A stretch of 64,000 nt of DNA, taken from the NCBI GenBank assembly GCA_028023455.1, contig JAQFVV010000183.1, positions 870,001 through 934,000 on the forward strand, read 5' to 3'. Positions 24,773-35,885 of this stretch are shown here, piece after piece (position 1 is the stretch's first letter; each line of letters begins with the position of its first letter). The DNA comes from Epiperipatus broadwayi (taxonomy: Eukaryota > Onychophora > Udeonychophora > Euonychophora > Peripatidae). The notes under the pieces are model-generated. The model had not been told where the DNA came from, ran no database searches, and saw only the letters and a list, made by a program, of their open reading frames with translations. The translations under genes and the position numbers were made by a program.

Positions 24773-24826
24773 TCCAGATCAACTGATGATTGCTGGTTTA
24801 GCATGAAATATGTATATTGGTGATTA
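24773..24826 (+). ncRNA. Hammerhead ribozyme motif, HHR-A
   Basis: Stem I AUCAA/UUGGU (five pairs, one of them G-U), core CUGAUGA, stem II UGCU-GGUUU-AGCA flanked by a U-U mismatch, GAAA, stem III AUAUGUAU, cleavage after UA. All core positions are intact. Confidence 0.65.
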
Positions 24827-25445
24827 TTTATCTTTTCAACATGTGTATGATCAGGTGGGTCAGGAATATGAGATGGCATGGAGAGCTGAGGGTCATGTGA
24901 AAGTCTAAAAAGATTAACATAATATTTACTGGATTTTTTCAGAAGAAAATAAACACTGATAGTCATGAATGAGAACAATTAACAACTATTAATAATTTTG
25001 ACAGATTATTAATGCAGAAAGTAGATAAAATTAGTCATGGAATTAAAGTCTGATGGATTTCCTATTTATAAATATGAGATTTAGACACATAACAGAACAG
25101 TAATATAATGATTTCAAACCAATCAGCAAATATGCAAAGATGTATATTAGAAGTAATAAGAAGATATTGAAAATAACATAAGTGGATGAGAGAAAAACAG
25201 ATATCAGTGACATTACTGAAAGAATTAAAAAACTTAAGTACAGATGGACTGGACATATTTATAACAAAAATAATAACAGGTAGACAGTTGCAGTTTTAAA
25301 CTGAATTTCAAGAGTTTATAATATATCTAGAAAGAGACCATATTAAGTTTGCTGGCTTGTTGTGAGGTCAGAGGCTAGAGATCAGAAAACTGGATCAAAT
25401 GTGGATAGACCTTTATTTCTGCAGTTGTTCAATAAAGATTAGTGA

Positions 25446-26009
25446 TTAAGCTATGAATTTTTCAAAATAATTCCAATAACTGGTAAGTATAATACAAAAG
25501 TGATTATATAAACATTTATTTATTTGGTATTTTTGCTATATTAAAATCATGTTAAAATCAGATTTCTCGGATTTACAAAGTTTATTCACAAAATAAAATG
25601 AACAAAAAAATGAAATGTTATTTTATTTCCACAGATTTCCACTAACTTTTACAATAAAAGTAAACAAGTGGCATTATTGATCAGGAGTCCATAAGAAGTT
25701 TCATTAGGAAGTAATAGAATTGGTTATGATCTACGAACTTCCAGAGTCTGCCATTAGATTACGTTATGTAACCACGTAGTACAACTTTTAATAACAATAT
25801 TAAATAATCTTTTTTCAAGATTCATAGTATAAAAATGATTCAGTATTTGAAAAGTATTTATAACAAAACATAAAATTTTAAATATATTTTAGTATAAATT
25901 GTTCAAATATAAATAACTAAAAGTATAAACAACTTATATTAACTTATAAATAACTTATATTGCACTGTAAATATTGCCATTGGATTATACATATATAAAA
26001 GTAATAATC
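25446..26009. other. No feature recognised
   Basis: AT-rich sequence after the RTE relic, with no motif that I can assign. Confidence 0.4.
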
Positions 26010-26120
26010 AAACAAGGCAAAACTCTCCATACAGTAGTGCCACCCTGTGCCAATCAGAGTAATCAATGGATGCCAGAAGACACAGGGTGGCACTACTGTA
26101 TGGAGAGTTTTGCCTTGTTT
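26010..26120. repeat. Short palindrome made of HHR-B 3' ends
   Basis: The arms aaacaaggcaaaactctcc and ggagagttttgccttgttt are perfectly complementary and enclose the gtggcactactg part on both sides. This is two HHR-B 3' ends facing outward with the rest deleted or never copied. No hammerhead core remains. Confidence 0.8.
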
Positions 26121-26573
26121 AATAACAATTATGTGCTAGTATAAGAGATAATGATCATGTGATGTAAAGTAATAATTAATTATATGGTGATTATATATAT
26201 ATATATATATATTGTGAAAAGAAACTTTTCTTCCCACATGCAAGGTGTGTGTGTCAATTCAATAATGTATGTGTTAAGAATAGTTTCCTGCTATAATGTT
26301 ACATACATACACACACACACATATAATGGTAATGCAAGCTATATTGGTCATGTGACATGTGACTGATTTATATATATATAAGTAATCATAATTTAAATAT
26401 CTGTAATTGAAATGGTAATAACTATCTTCCATTGAGTTATGTGATTCAAAATGCATGACAAGACAGAATGATATATATATATATATAAGAATTTGCAGTG
26501 CTAAATTAAATGAGAAAATCTCAAACATTATATATATAATAAATCGAAGATTTTCATGGGCTACAGATATAAA

Positions 26574-26701
26574 CGAAATATTATTCGGGTACATCTGTGT
26601 ATAATTTATTGAATATATATATATATATATATATAACAGTGTTTATAGTTTATATATATTTTCAATAAATTATACCCCAAATGTACCCGGATAATATTTC
26701 A
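26574..26701. repeat. Palindrome around (TA)n
   Basis: gaaatattattcgggtacat and its near-complement atgtacccggataatatttc flank a central (TA)n and caataaatta arms. The minus-strand open frame overlapping it is not a gene. Confidence 0.75.
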
Positions 26702-26960
26702 TTTATATATATATATATATATATAAGTAAAAAATGTGTTTGTTTATACAGCCAAAAAAAACAGTAACATTGAAAACAACATATCAAAACATTTAATTGT
26801 AGGTATTAATTTTTAGCAGATACTTAGGAAATATATACACTTTTTACAACAGTTTTAACATACTTCTTGATTATGTCAAAGAAAAAGGCTTATACAGACA
26901 CACATTTTTACCACTTCTTTTATCATTTGTCACTATTACACTTTTAACTACATAATACTT

Positions 26961-27056
26961 GTCAAGCATTGATGGCCTAGCGTCTAGTGCAGCTGCTTTA
27001 CAAGCAGTTGTCCTGGGGTTCACTTACCGGCCAACGCTTTGACACATAAAAAAAAA
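26961..27056 (+). mobile_element. tRNA-Gly-like SINE with target-site duplication
   Basis: Begins gtcaagcattgatggcctag, has loop tttacaa, T-arm ggggttcacttaccgg, end caacgctttgacacat and an A-tail. It is flanked by the direct repeat tacataatact at 26950-26960 and 27057-27067. Confidence 0.85.
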
Positions 27057-27307
27057 TACATAATACTATTTCAATTTTGCATAACAAAAAATAAATGAAT
27101 AAATAAATTACACAGAGTTTAATTAATTAAAATTATGTAATATTAAAATATTTCTCTAAAATGTTACTTCATTACATTTTTCACAATGCTATATTCAATT
27201 TAATCATCTTCAAGTTTTAACTGCTGAGAAGTCTTTTTCAGAATAATAAAATACAATTGTATTACTTTAATTTATTTTACAATTGAAATTGAAACATAAT
27301 TGTGTTT

Positions 27308-27352
27308 TACAGTTTTTGAAGAAGGCTGTTAGATAGTTGAAACAATGAAGAG
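27308..27352 (+). ncRNA. Possible relic of a PLE-type 3' fold
   Basis: UUGAAGA, AG, then GCUGU..AUAGU able to form a stem with G-U pairs, then GAAACAAUG. The order of elements matches the PLE 3' folds elsewhere in the window, but no PLE coding sequence is adjacent and stem I is not evident. Confidence 0.25.
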
Positions 27353-27994
27353 TGCAAAAATTTTTATAATTTTGTAGAGATTTATTAATATTAGCAGTAT
27401 AAGAAAAATGATAAAAAGGAAGTGTACAATTTGTATGGTGCTTATGTTGAACTTCATGCTGAAGTGTAATTATTTTGAGATTTCAACTTTCATTTTCAAA
27501 TTAAAGCTGTATATAAATTAGTATTAAAAATGAGTCACAGTATTCATTAAGAACTTCTCTTTCCATTTACTTTTTGATTTCTTCCCCATTTTTGTATATA
27601 TACAGATTAAAAAATAAATAAATAGCTACTTTCAGACAAAGCTCTCTCCAAAATCCTCTGTAGAAAAACAATGAAAGAAAAGGCACTGCTCAGTAGGCTA
27701 AATAATTGTTGTGTTAGACATTCTAGTTAAGAATACTTTAATACCAGTTATTGACTAACATTGTAAAAATAGCTAGAGTATCTATCAGCTCATTATTTGA
27801 AATAAAAATCCTAAATCTGATTAGAAATGGAAGTTTAATAAGATCTAGATTTGAATCCAAGTTGTGCAGATAGCAGGTAGATGTATTGTTACTATATAAA
27901 GAAGCAATGTTTGTGTGTATATATGTGTGTGCATACACATGCATGCATGTGTGGTAGTATTGAACACCTAATAAAAGAGCAACACAGAGACTTC
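27353..27994. other. No feature recognised
   Basis: AT-rich sequence with no clear gene. A minus-strand 68-codon open frame at 27738-27944 contains a His/Tyr/Thr-rich run derived from a (tatg/tgtg) tract and is not credible. Confidence 0.4.
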
Positions 27995-28345
27995 AGACTA
28001 TTCAAAAAAGTATGGAGTGATGTATGTTAGGAGTAACAAGAAGAGATCAAAAACACATACATTCGTAAGAGAACAAACAGGTGTTATTGACATCCTTGAA
28101 AGAATTAAGAGTCTAAAATCAAGTTAGACTGGATACATTTCAAGAAGAGATGATAATAGATGGGCAGTTGAAATATTAAACTGGATTCCAAGAGATTGTA
28201 AAAGACCTAGAAAGAGACCACATGTGAGATGGAGAGATGCTATAATGAATTATGTATGCATGATGTGAAGAGAGACTGGAGATCAGAGAAGATGGATTGA
28301 ACTTGGAGATTCTTTCCTCCTGCAGTGGACTGATAATGGTTGAAA
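27995..28345 (+). pseudogene. RTE-type LINE 3' end fragment
   Basis: The frame reads like RCMLGVTRRDQ, then REQTGVIDILERIKSLK, RRDDNRWAVEILNWIP, KRPRKRPHVRW and FLLQWTDNG, matching the C-terminus of the 44.5 kb fragment. An ATG/GAT-rich tail follows. Several frameshifts and stops (for example SS*TGYIS near 28120) show that it is dead. It is 5' truncated. Confidence 0.78.
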
Positions 28346-29425
28346 ATGATGATGATAATGAAAGTGTGTGTGGTATGTGTTACAATATGTTTAACAAATT
28401 AAGCTTTTTTTATTTGATAGAAGACAGGCTATTCTTAATAAATTAAAAAATAGACTATATTGTGCCACTTAAATGTTTTTACTAAATTTGACAAGTAAAA
28501 AAAGAAAAATATATTATTATTATTTTCATTTAACATATAAGGTGTCACAGCGAATCCACAACTTACACAAACACATAAAACTACAACTAACACAACAACA
28601 GACAACAAAGGCTTCTCTTCGATTAACTAGTGAATTGCATGCCTCATAACACCTATTATATATAAGCATTATTGATATTGTTATAATAATTAATTTTACT
28701 GATAATTAATTGCTATTGTAACCACAAAAGCTATAGAATTCAATCTACTAACAGGACTACTATTCTAGCATTAATAATTATCTAAGCTACATTAATAAAC
28801 TTCTCTAATTTTTTGACAACTAAGACTTTTACCCTTATAACAAAAATTAAAATAAAACTTCACCTTTAACCCTCTTGCACCAATACATGTCAGAAGGAGC
28901 TGGTATTAATCAAGCTTAATATGTCATTGCTGAAAACAGGTACCTGTAAAATATATTGTTTAATGTATATTTTATTAAGTAGAATTACATAATGAGGTGA
29001 ATAAAACTAATATTAAAATAAAAAATAATGGAAGATGATTCCTTCATATATGTAACATAAAACAAAAACACAAACAAAACGGTGCAAAAATAACATCCAA
29101 CTACAACACATAACTCATAACATATGTATGCAAATTTATAAATAAAATTTGAAATTCAAATAGAAACAGTTTTTTTTTTTTTTTACTGGTGCAAGTTTTA
29201 TTCTATTTATTAAATTATTTTTTCTAAAATAATGCATATTTATATAATAACCTTTAAATAGCTCCAAGAGTATTGTGTTAACCAATTAAGATTACTGTTT
29301 TCATCAACTATTCTACGATTAATTAATTATTAGATTATTTTGACACGCTATAAATTAATTAAAAGATAAATTAACAGTACACTTTAAAATTATAAACATA
29401 TATATAACAAAAGTTCAAGTATCTA
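28346..29425. other. No feature recognised
   Basis: AT-rich with A and T runs. Nothing assignable. Confidence 0.4.
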
Positions 29426-29437
29426 AAATAAAGGTAA

Positions 29438-29537
29438 TTTTTTCCCCATGTGTCATAGCATCAACTGGAAGCTAACCCACTAACCAGGGACAACTGCTTG
29501 TAAAGCAGCTGTCACCTCTCGACTACCAATGCTTGAC
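29438..29537 (-). mobile_element. tRNA-derived SINE with target-site duplication
   Basis: Minus-strand copy starting gtcaagcattggtagtcgag and ending gatgctatgacacatg. It is flanked by aaataaaggtaattt (29426-29440) and aaataaagctaattt (29538-29552), a 15 bp duplication with one mismatch. The head mixes features of both SINE subfamilies: the gcattggtag start and the gatgctatgacac end. Confidence 0.85.
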
Positions 29538-29552
29538 AAATAAAGCTAATTT

Positions 29553-30760
29553 ATAACTTTAAAACTCTAGTAGTACAAATAAAATAAAAGCAAACCAATT
29601 TCAGTATTCTCTTAATTTTATTTAATTAAACAATATTCACCAGGTACTTTAGATTTTACATTTATAGCTATTCCTATCTACCAAAAGTTAAAATACTTAT
29701 TATGTGTATACAGACAGCAGTATGGAATTTAACTATTCTTAATTTATTATAAACAATAGTTTTATTTTGTATGTAATAACATCATATGTTTGTTTATATT
29801 GCCAAGAATTTGCTATTACACATAATATACATACACACACGCGCACTGATAAAATCTTTAATTTAATAAAAGATTAATAATAATTATTACTGTATTTATC
29901 TGAAGTGGATAGTGTCAAAGTTGTGGATAGAGTGAGTTTGACACTTGTAAATCAAAATGTAGCAACTCTTTAACGTACGATAATTTACAATATCTTAAAT
30001 ACAATAATAATAATACTGCTTTTTACACGGAGAAAATATCAAGAGTTTTTAATATAACCTGAACATATTGTCAATGTCATGCACTCTTTGTCAAAGATAA
30101 ACATTTTTTTTTTAAACTTTGTCTATAATGAATATCTTTGTCATTAGTACTCAATGCATTAATATTATAATTAAAATTCTTAATATTTTCTTCGTGTATT
30201 AAGTTATATTTATACATATATACATTAAAACCTCCATTCCACTACACTGGTCGAAACATGTGACTAAAGCATCTTAAATTAGCAAATGCGCAAAGATGTG
30301 TTTTGCTTGTCCCAGCATTGTGTTGTTGGCCAATGTCACAGTCTTATCAATAACAAATTATTATAATTTAATTTTGCAAGAGCCAAATATTTTTGCATTA
30401 ATGTATTTGCCTCCATTTAACATCTATGATTATTACTAATTATATATTAGACTAGACATTATCATATCATTTTTAGGACAGATATATTTTTGAAATTCAG
30501 CTAAAGTTTATATATATATATTCACATGTTGACCATAGATTGTGTTAGAATTATAAAGAATATGAAGATGATTGTGAATGTATCAGTCCCAAAACAATAC
30601 ATTTCAAATTATAAGTGTAAATCATGCGTACCATTAAACTCTGATGTGTGTTTTTAAATCTATCATTTTAACTATTCTTTTCAAACTGTTTTTAATACCT
30701 GTTTCTATCTGAGATTAATCTCTGGTCAAAGTATAAAAAACTTTATTCAGTTTTATTATT
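29553..30760. repeat. Mostly unassigned; one short dispersed repeat
   Basis: About 29880-29955 (ttatctgaagtggatagtgt ... gacacttgtaaatc) matches about 55214-55295 (ttatctgatgtagttgatgt ... cacacttgtaagat) in the same orientation. The rest is unassigned AT-rich DNA. Confidence 0.45.
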
Positions 30761-31720
30761 AGTTTATCTTTTTCTATTTACAGAAAGGATACACACACAG
30801 ACAGATATTTCCATTTCCATTCTCTCATCACCCAACTCAGATAGTTTCTGTAGCCAAAACTCTTTTAAATAGAGCAATTAACCTTTCAGATGGGACACAT
30901 CTGAAAGAAGAAATAAATCATATTAATAGTGTTTTATTAGCAAATAGCTATAATTACAAATTTATAAAAAAAGCCTTATTTCAAGCCCAAAATAGACAAA
31001 ATAGGAAACAAAAAGATGATAAATCAGCTATTAGGATTTGTGTTCCATATGTAAAAGGAACTACAGACAGTATCGGATGTATATTAAAACACTATAATAT
31101 AGATACAGCATTTTCTGTTCATCAAAAGATCAGCAATATAATAACCAAGCCTAAGGATTCAATCCCTCTTGAATCTCATGGTGTCTATCCAATCTCATGT
31201 AAAAATTGTAAAGCTTCTTACATAGGTATGAGTAATTGTCGCATCAGTGTTAGGAGAGATGAGCATGCTAATGCAGCTAAACAAAACTCATCATCATCAG
31301 CACTCTCACTCCATACTATAGATTCAGGTCATAAAATTGATTTTTCTAGTACCAGGATCATATCCAGATGTGATAATCTCTACCAGTGCAAAATTAGAGA
31401 AGCCATTGAGATATTTAAAAGGCCAGATTGTATCAATAAGTGAGATGATACATGCAAACTTCCTCCTATTTGGAAAGATTTTTTTAAAAAACATTCCTAA
31501 ATTTAACTGTTTTGCTATTGGTGAAATTTTAACATTTTATTAAATCAGTGATTGTAGCGCCTCTACAGCCATCTTTGTACCTTTTATAACTCTGTGGATG
31601 ACTTGTGTGACCAAGTCGAAACGTCAGTATATTAATATTAAAAGTTTTTTAACATGGATGAATCCGCAAAATATGTATTTTATATATTTAACCCACGCAA
31701 ATCTTTGTTTTAACATATAT
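30761..31720 (+). pseudogene. PLE-3 copy, 5' truncated
   Basis: Starts abruptly inside the reverse transcriptase thumb (SLSFSIYRK) and runs through the GIY-YIG nuclease. GVYPISCKNCKASYIGMSN keeps the YIG motif, and HANAAKQNSSSSALSLH and KIREAIEIFKRPDCINK follow. A frame break occurs near 30790, and a TGA after CINK replaces the CGA seen in the minus copy at 56.6 kb. The 3' untranslated part with the hammerhead-like motif follows and ends in aacatatatatata. It is one of three copies in the window. Confidence 0.85.
31585..31631 (+). ncRNA. Hammerhead-like fold in PLE-3 3' region
   Basis: Stem I UAUAaCU/AGUAUA (one bulge), then CUGUGGAUGA, stem II GACUUG-UGUGAC-CAAGUC, GAAA, CGUC. The stem II pairing and the GAAACGUC end are hammerhead-like. 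The box has about three extra bases compared with CUGAUGA, so the motif is a variant or relic and not a canonical ribozyme. Confidence 0.45.
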
Positions 31721-32100
31721 ATATATAATGTAACCTGATGAAATAGTAGAGAAGAAAAGTCATATGTTAATGCACCAAAATCATAACCTAAGTAAACAGA
31801 GAATATGCTATAAAGGAAGCAGTGACTTCAATGTTACAGAACATATAAGCCAAACTATAATTACTACAAATGCTAAAATGTTACACAATAGCAAAGCTCA
31901 GTAGGTCTATACAATAAATGTCAAGCAATTACAATAAAATGTAATTAAAATACAAAGTAATATTATCAATAAATTAAGAAGAGGAGAACTTTTAACTCAT
32001 CTTAGCAGACATAATAAACTTTTAATATTGTGAGCATATGTCATTGAGGTTACATTTAAAATCTTTTTCTTTTAGACATCTATAACTTTAATTCTTTATA

Positions 32101-32345
32101 AACAAGACAAACTCTTTATACAGTAGTGCCACCCTGTGCCAACCAGAGTAATCAATGGATGCCAGAAGACTTGTGCATAAAATTCCTATCTAATGCCTAC
32201 TCATCCAATATTCCCAGACTAGTTTCTGGCTTGTGGCCTTCATCAGTGAGGAGCTTTGGATCTGAAAGCACTGCAACTAGATCTTAGGATCTAATGCAAC
32301 CCTCCAGAAACCACCTTTTGCCTCTACTTAACTATAAAACTATGA
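32101..32345 (-). repeat. HHR-B repeat
   Basis: The most complete copy in this orientation: the 3' part (gtggcactactgtataaaga on the minus strand), the hammerhead and a 5' part with ggatctaagatct-type sequence and tggtttctggagggt. Length is about 245 bp. Confidence 0.78.
32209..32256 (-). ncRNA. Hammerhead ribozyme motif, HHR-B (best copy)
   Basis: Minus strand: stem I CUCA/UGGG (four pairs, one G-U), core CUGAUGA, A, stem II GGC-CACAA-GCC, A, GAAA, self-complementary ACUAGU, cleavage triplet GUC. The first stem II pair is G-C here and A-U in the 52.07 kb copy, a compensatory change. Stem II is set off from the core by an A-A mismatch in place of the usual G-C. Confidence 0.7.
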
Positions 32346-32404
32346 GAATGCAATTGAAAACACAAAAATATTTTCAATATAAGCTCAATAGCTTATATAG
32401 TCAT

Positions 32405-32960
32405 ATGAGTTTGATAAAACTCTAAACTTTTAATTAGTCAATTCACAAACTCAGCCATAAAAATATATTCAAAATATATTCACTTTAGTTTTGTTTGTAA
32501 AAAGTATATTAATAATTTATCAGGTTATGAAAGTGAATGAAAGTTTTTTCAAAAATAAATTTTTATTTATAATTATAAAAATACTTGATAGTGACAAATC
32601 TAAAATGAATGTTACTCTCCAACTAAAAAGTGTTGCTGATGTCAGTGATTTCTTTTCCAATTTTACATTGTGGAAAAGTAAATAATTTTTACTAAAATCT
32701 TTACTATTTTTCTAAAATAATTTTATTTTTAGCATATTTTATCAAAATAATTTATAATATGTCAAAAAATACTTTTAAAATGGTTTAAAACATTGTAGGG
32801 GTAAAATTTATTGACAAGTGGTTTTCTTTATTCTCTACAGTTAACAACCAATCAGTGGCAAGGATGGACCACCCCTTCTTTTTTTAGACTTACAATGTCA
32901 CATTTATTTATTTTTTACTTGTAAAATAATTTGAGATAGGTCAGCATCATATGGGAATTT
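32405..32960 (+). repeat. Dispersed ~560 bp repeat R (copy 1)
   Basis: Collinear with 41035-41655 in the same orientation: ctaaacttttaattagtcaa, then aaagttttttcaaaaataaa, gtcagtgatttctttt and acttttaaaatggt. About 80-85% similar by eye. The 64-codon open frame at 32491-32685 is broken in the other copy, so coding is unlikely. Family unknown. Confidence 0.7.
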
Positions 32961-33269
32961 TTCTAAGCTTTCAAACAAGCATATAAACCGTAACATAGCT
33001 CAAAAAGTGGCCAATTTGGAGTGATATAAAGCCATTGACATGGGTTAGGGTATAGAACTGGGTAAGTATTAACAAGATAAATTTGTATAATATGGTTTTT
33101 GAAACAAATCAGGTACCTCAGCTAATACCTCAAGTAATCATAAAATAAATTCTTTTTGATTTTTCAGATTTATTCTACATTAAATGATATCCTAGCAAAC
33201 AAAATAAGCATTTATCCCTAAATTAATTTCTTATCCCAGTTATGATAGTAACTTTATCTTGTTTATTAT

Positions 33270-35885
33270 ATTGCTAAATCCATATAATATTAATATCATC
33301 TATGTTCTTTATTATTTTTACAATTTAACATGACAGTTTCGATTATCCCAGCAATCTTTTTGAGAACTGTTAACAAACAATACAAACACATGAATATAAA
33401 TATACATGAACAAATTTTACATTATATATATATTGTAATGAGCACAGATGATGTTACATTGTGTTTTTATTATTAAACATGAAATTAAAATAAAAAGTTT
33501 GCATTTAAAAATTTTCTTTAAGAATTAAAAATTGAAATTAAATATCATCTTAAACTCGTATATATAAATCGCACAGAAAAAAAAAATTATTAAATGAAAA
33601 CTTTATTAAAGAAAAAGTGTTTTAAAACTAAATTTTCAGTAGAGATTTAAAGATAAAAATATATCTTTAAGTTTGAAAACACATTAATTAATCAGAAATG
33701 GAAATGATTGTTTTAATTAGTTAAATGTAAACTAGCCTTGGGCATTTAAATGTAAAAACATCGGTCAGATAGGAAAACAATAGAAACAAATAGCCAATGA
33801 ATGAAAAACAATGGAATCGGACCTCGGCAAAAGGACCATCACATCGATGACATAATGTCAATTCAATCCACAAAATTAATATAAAAGGACAAGTTTGAAA
33901 ATTATTGATGGATTATTATTGAGAGATGTGACAGATATGTGTTAGTGTGGAGGTGAAGGAGAAGGGATTGAAAAGATGCACTCTTCAATCCCTTCAGTTC
34001 TGCTAAGAAAGAAGGAGAAATGAACTATCATTTTCTACATTGAGGACCAGTTAAAGCAAAAACCTCCGGATAGATAAATAAATCGGCCAATAGAATACCA
34101 ATCTTAGAATGGCGTGGGAATTCACATTCCTGGCAAGCAACAGATAAAATTGGATGTTTTAAAAAATCGTAAGAACTTTATATTCATTTGAACAATAAGA
34201 ACTCTAAATTTTAAAACTTTTTGGTAAATACTGCAATAGAATCCTATCTGACCAAACTAAAATATTTATTAATTAGTTATAATTTTATTTGATGTGTTTC
34301 TTTTGTAAAATTATTTCCATTTATTTATTTATTTTTTATTCTTTAAGTTTTATCATGATTTTTGTTTTTCGTTAAATTAATTATATAAATGTTAAAGTTA
34401 AGTCGGGCGTGAATGGCTGTATAGATTTGTAAAGTTATATTAGGGGAGAGTAATCTTAGGTTATTTGTGTCATAGTTGAATTGGGTCAATGGATGGGATA
34501 TATTGATGTGATTAGTAGATGTAATATCAGATTTTCTACAGGCAGAATCGTTTCATATGCCACACTCACCCGTTTGCCTATGGAAGGAATTATAAGACAG
34601 AGAACGCAGTTCCTTTCTATGGAGTTTTTTTTTATTGCTCTTCTTGTCAGATAGATGTAATATTCTTATTTGATGAGAGGCAATTTCTTCTCTTAACTTT
34701 TTGGTGCTGCTGTATTTCGTATTACATTGAATGCATCGATATATCAGATAAATTGATGCCAGTTTTGGCTGTGAACCTTTAGCCTAAGGTTAAATAGGGA
34801 TAGAATGTTTTATTTTCAAATGCAAATCTATGTAGTCTATTCATACTCGACACTAAATAAAAAATGCATTAAATTTAAGTTGTTTATAGATGCTTGCATG
34901 GATTGGTTATCGGTTAAGTATGTTTTGGGTTTTCATATTTGATCAAAATATATAGACATTCGATAAATAATGATACCTTACGGTGAGTATCTAAAGTATA
35001 TTTATTCGGATGTCTTTTAAGATATTGGTGACAATACAAGTATCTTATGGTGAATACTATTGGGTTACTTATAAGTTTCCCTCTGCAATTGTCAGTATCA
35101 ATGATTTTATATTTTGATCGTTTATGTTTATTTTGAAATGTTTTTAACCGTTGTAATCTATGTAACCGATCTATACTCAACATTATTAAAACAAATTTTA
35201 TAATTCCATCTGTGCGAACTTAATTAAAATGTAAACTTATAATATAATAGAAATTAAAATGTAAATTAAAATCTAAAGTAAAGTTAAAAATAATGTTAAA
35301 TGTTAAAATGTAAACTGATACTAAAACAATTTTCAATCTATATATATATGTGCATAAATAAATGTTGTGTGCTAATTACTGGCAGTGGCTTATTTTATTC
35401 TTTTTTTAAAAAATTATTCTTAGATAAGAATTCATAAATATAAATCTCTGCTGTTCCACTGAGCTAGTGACATGGGCTAACGACCGGAATCAAAATATAT
35501 AAATAAAATAAAATAAATTTTTTTTTTGACTTACGTATCTGCCTACTTTATAAATTTTTCTAGGTTAAAATACCTAGATGGCGCCTTGTAGTGCAGTTTA
35601 CGTAAGTCTATGATTCCAGATCGTTACAATATATATATATCTTATAATCATTATTTAATTATTACCTTTTATATATTATACAAATTATAAAAGATAGCAA
35701 TTAAATAACAGTTATAAGATGTATATATAAAAAATGTAAAATTATATGTTCACGTATATTTATATTCATGTATTTGTATTTTTTTTGTCATAGTTCTGAA
35801 GAAGATTGCTGGGACAATCAAAACTATCATATTAGGTTGTAAAAAACATTGTAAAAGTAATAAAGAACATAGATTATATTAGTTA
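33270..35885. mobile_element. Unclassified element bounded by inverted PLE-like ends
   Basis: About 33270-33440 (minus) and 35720-35885 (plus) are inverted copies of the same ~160 bp: gtatatttatattcatgt, then agattgctggga, and finally aataaagaacatagat outermost. Each contains the order UUCU(G/C)A.A-AG, stem GAUU/AAUC, (G/A)AAACU.UC that resembles PLE 3' folds. The 2.3 kb interior is less AT-rich, with a TATA-like tataaaagg at 33885 and a perfect hairpin at 33961-33996. It has an 89-codon basic open frame (34914-35183, minus) without known motifs. It could be a head-to-head pair of an unrecognised PLE or a different kind of element. Confidence 0.45.
35529..35607. repeat. Short inverted repeat
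   Basis: gacttacgtatctgc at the left and gcagtttacgtaagtc at the right can pair. A tRNA box A-like string (tagctcagtgg, minus strand) lies just left at about 35460. Significance unknown. Confidence 0.5.

Larger units (their letters stand above)
24241..24904. mobile_element. HHR-A inverted pair inserted in the RTE relic, with ~20 bp target duplication
   Basis: A minus copy (about 24275-24515) and a plus copy (about 24530-24904) face each other. The block sits between imperfect direct repeats of 20 bp with 18 matches: ctaaaaagagtaaaataata at 24221-24240 and ctaaaaagattaacataata at 24905-24924. RTE homology stops before the block and resumes after it. So the two inverted copies may have arrived as one event. 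The plus copy is the longest of its orientation, at about 370 bp. Confidence 0.7.
23263..25445 (+). pseudogene. RTE-type LINE reverse transcriptase relic with a nested insertion
   Basis: Segments in order match an RTE-like reverse transcriptase. 23340-23610 encodes the N-terminal part, including KSPDKNDEVIINIFK. About 24000-24200 has YILPKFCTAVLQEAF and then the catalytic-site region HIDFADDVVVFANNA. After an interruption at 24241-24904, the thumb region resumes at about 24965 (VDKISHGIKV) and the C-terminus follows at 25125-25440 (IERIKKLKYRWTGHI, then KRPY and FLQLFN-like remnants). There are many stops and shifts, so this is a dead copy. It is the only copy in the window that reaches upstream of the catalytic motif. 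Confidence 0.75.

Noticed and set aside
30240-30275. actggtcgaaacatgtgac, resembling a hammerhead GAAA box plus palindromic stem III
   Set aside because: No CUGAUGA-like box or stem II partner upstream, and the cleavage position would be G.
33880-33895. Host gene promoter at tataaaagg
   Set aside because: A TATA-like string alone in AT-rich DNA, without a downstream gene, is not sufficient.
34914-35183. 89-codon basic open frame as a real gene
   Set aside because: No recognised domain or second copy for comparison; AT-rich context makes chance frames of this length common. Kept only as a remark under the 33.3-35.9 kb element.
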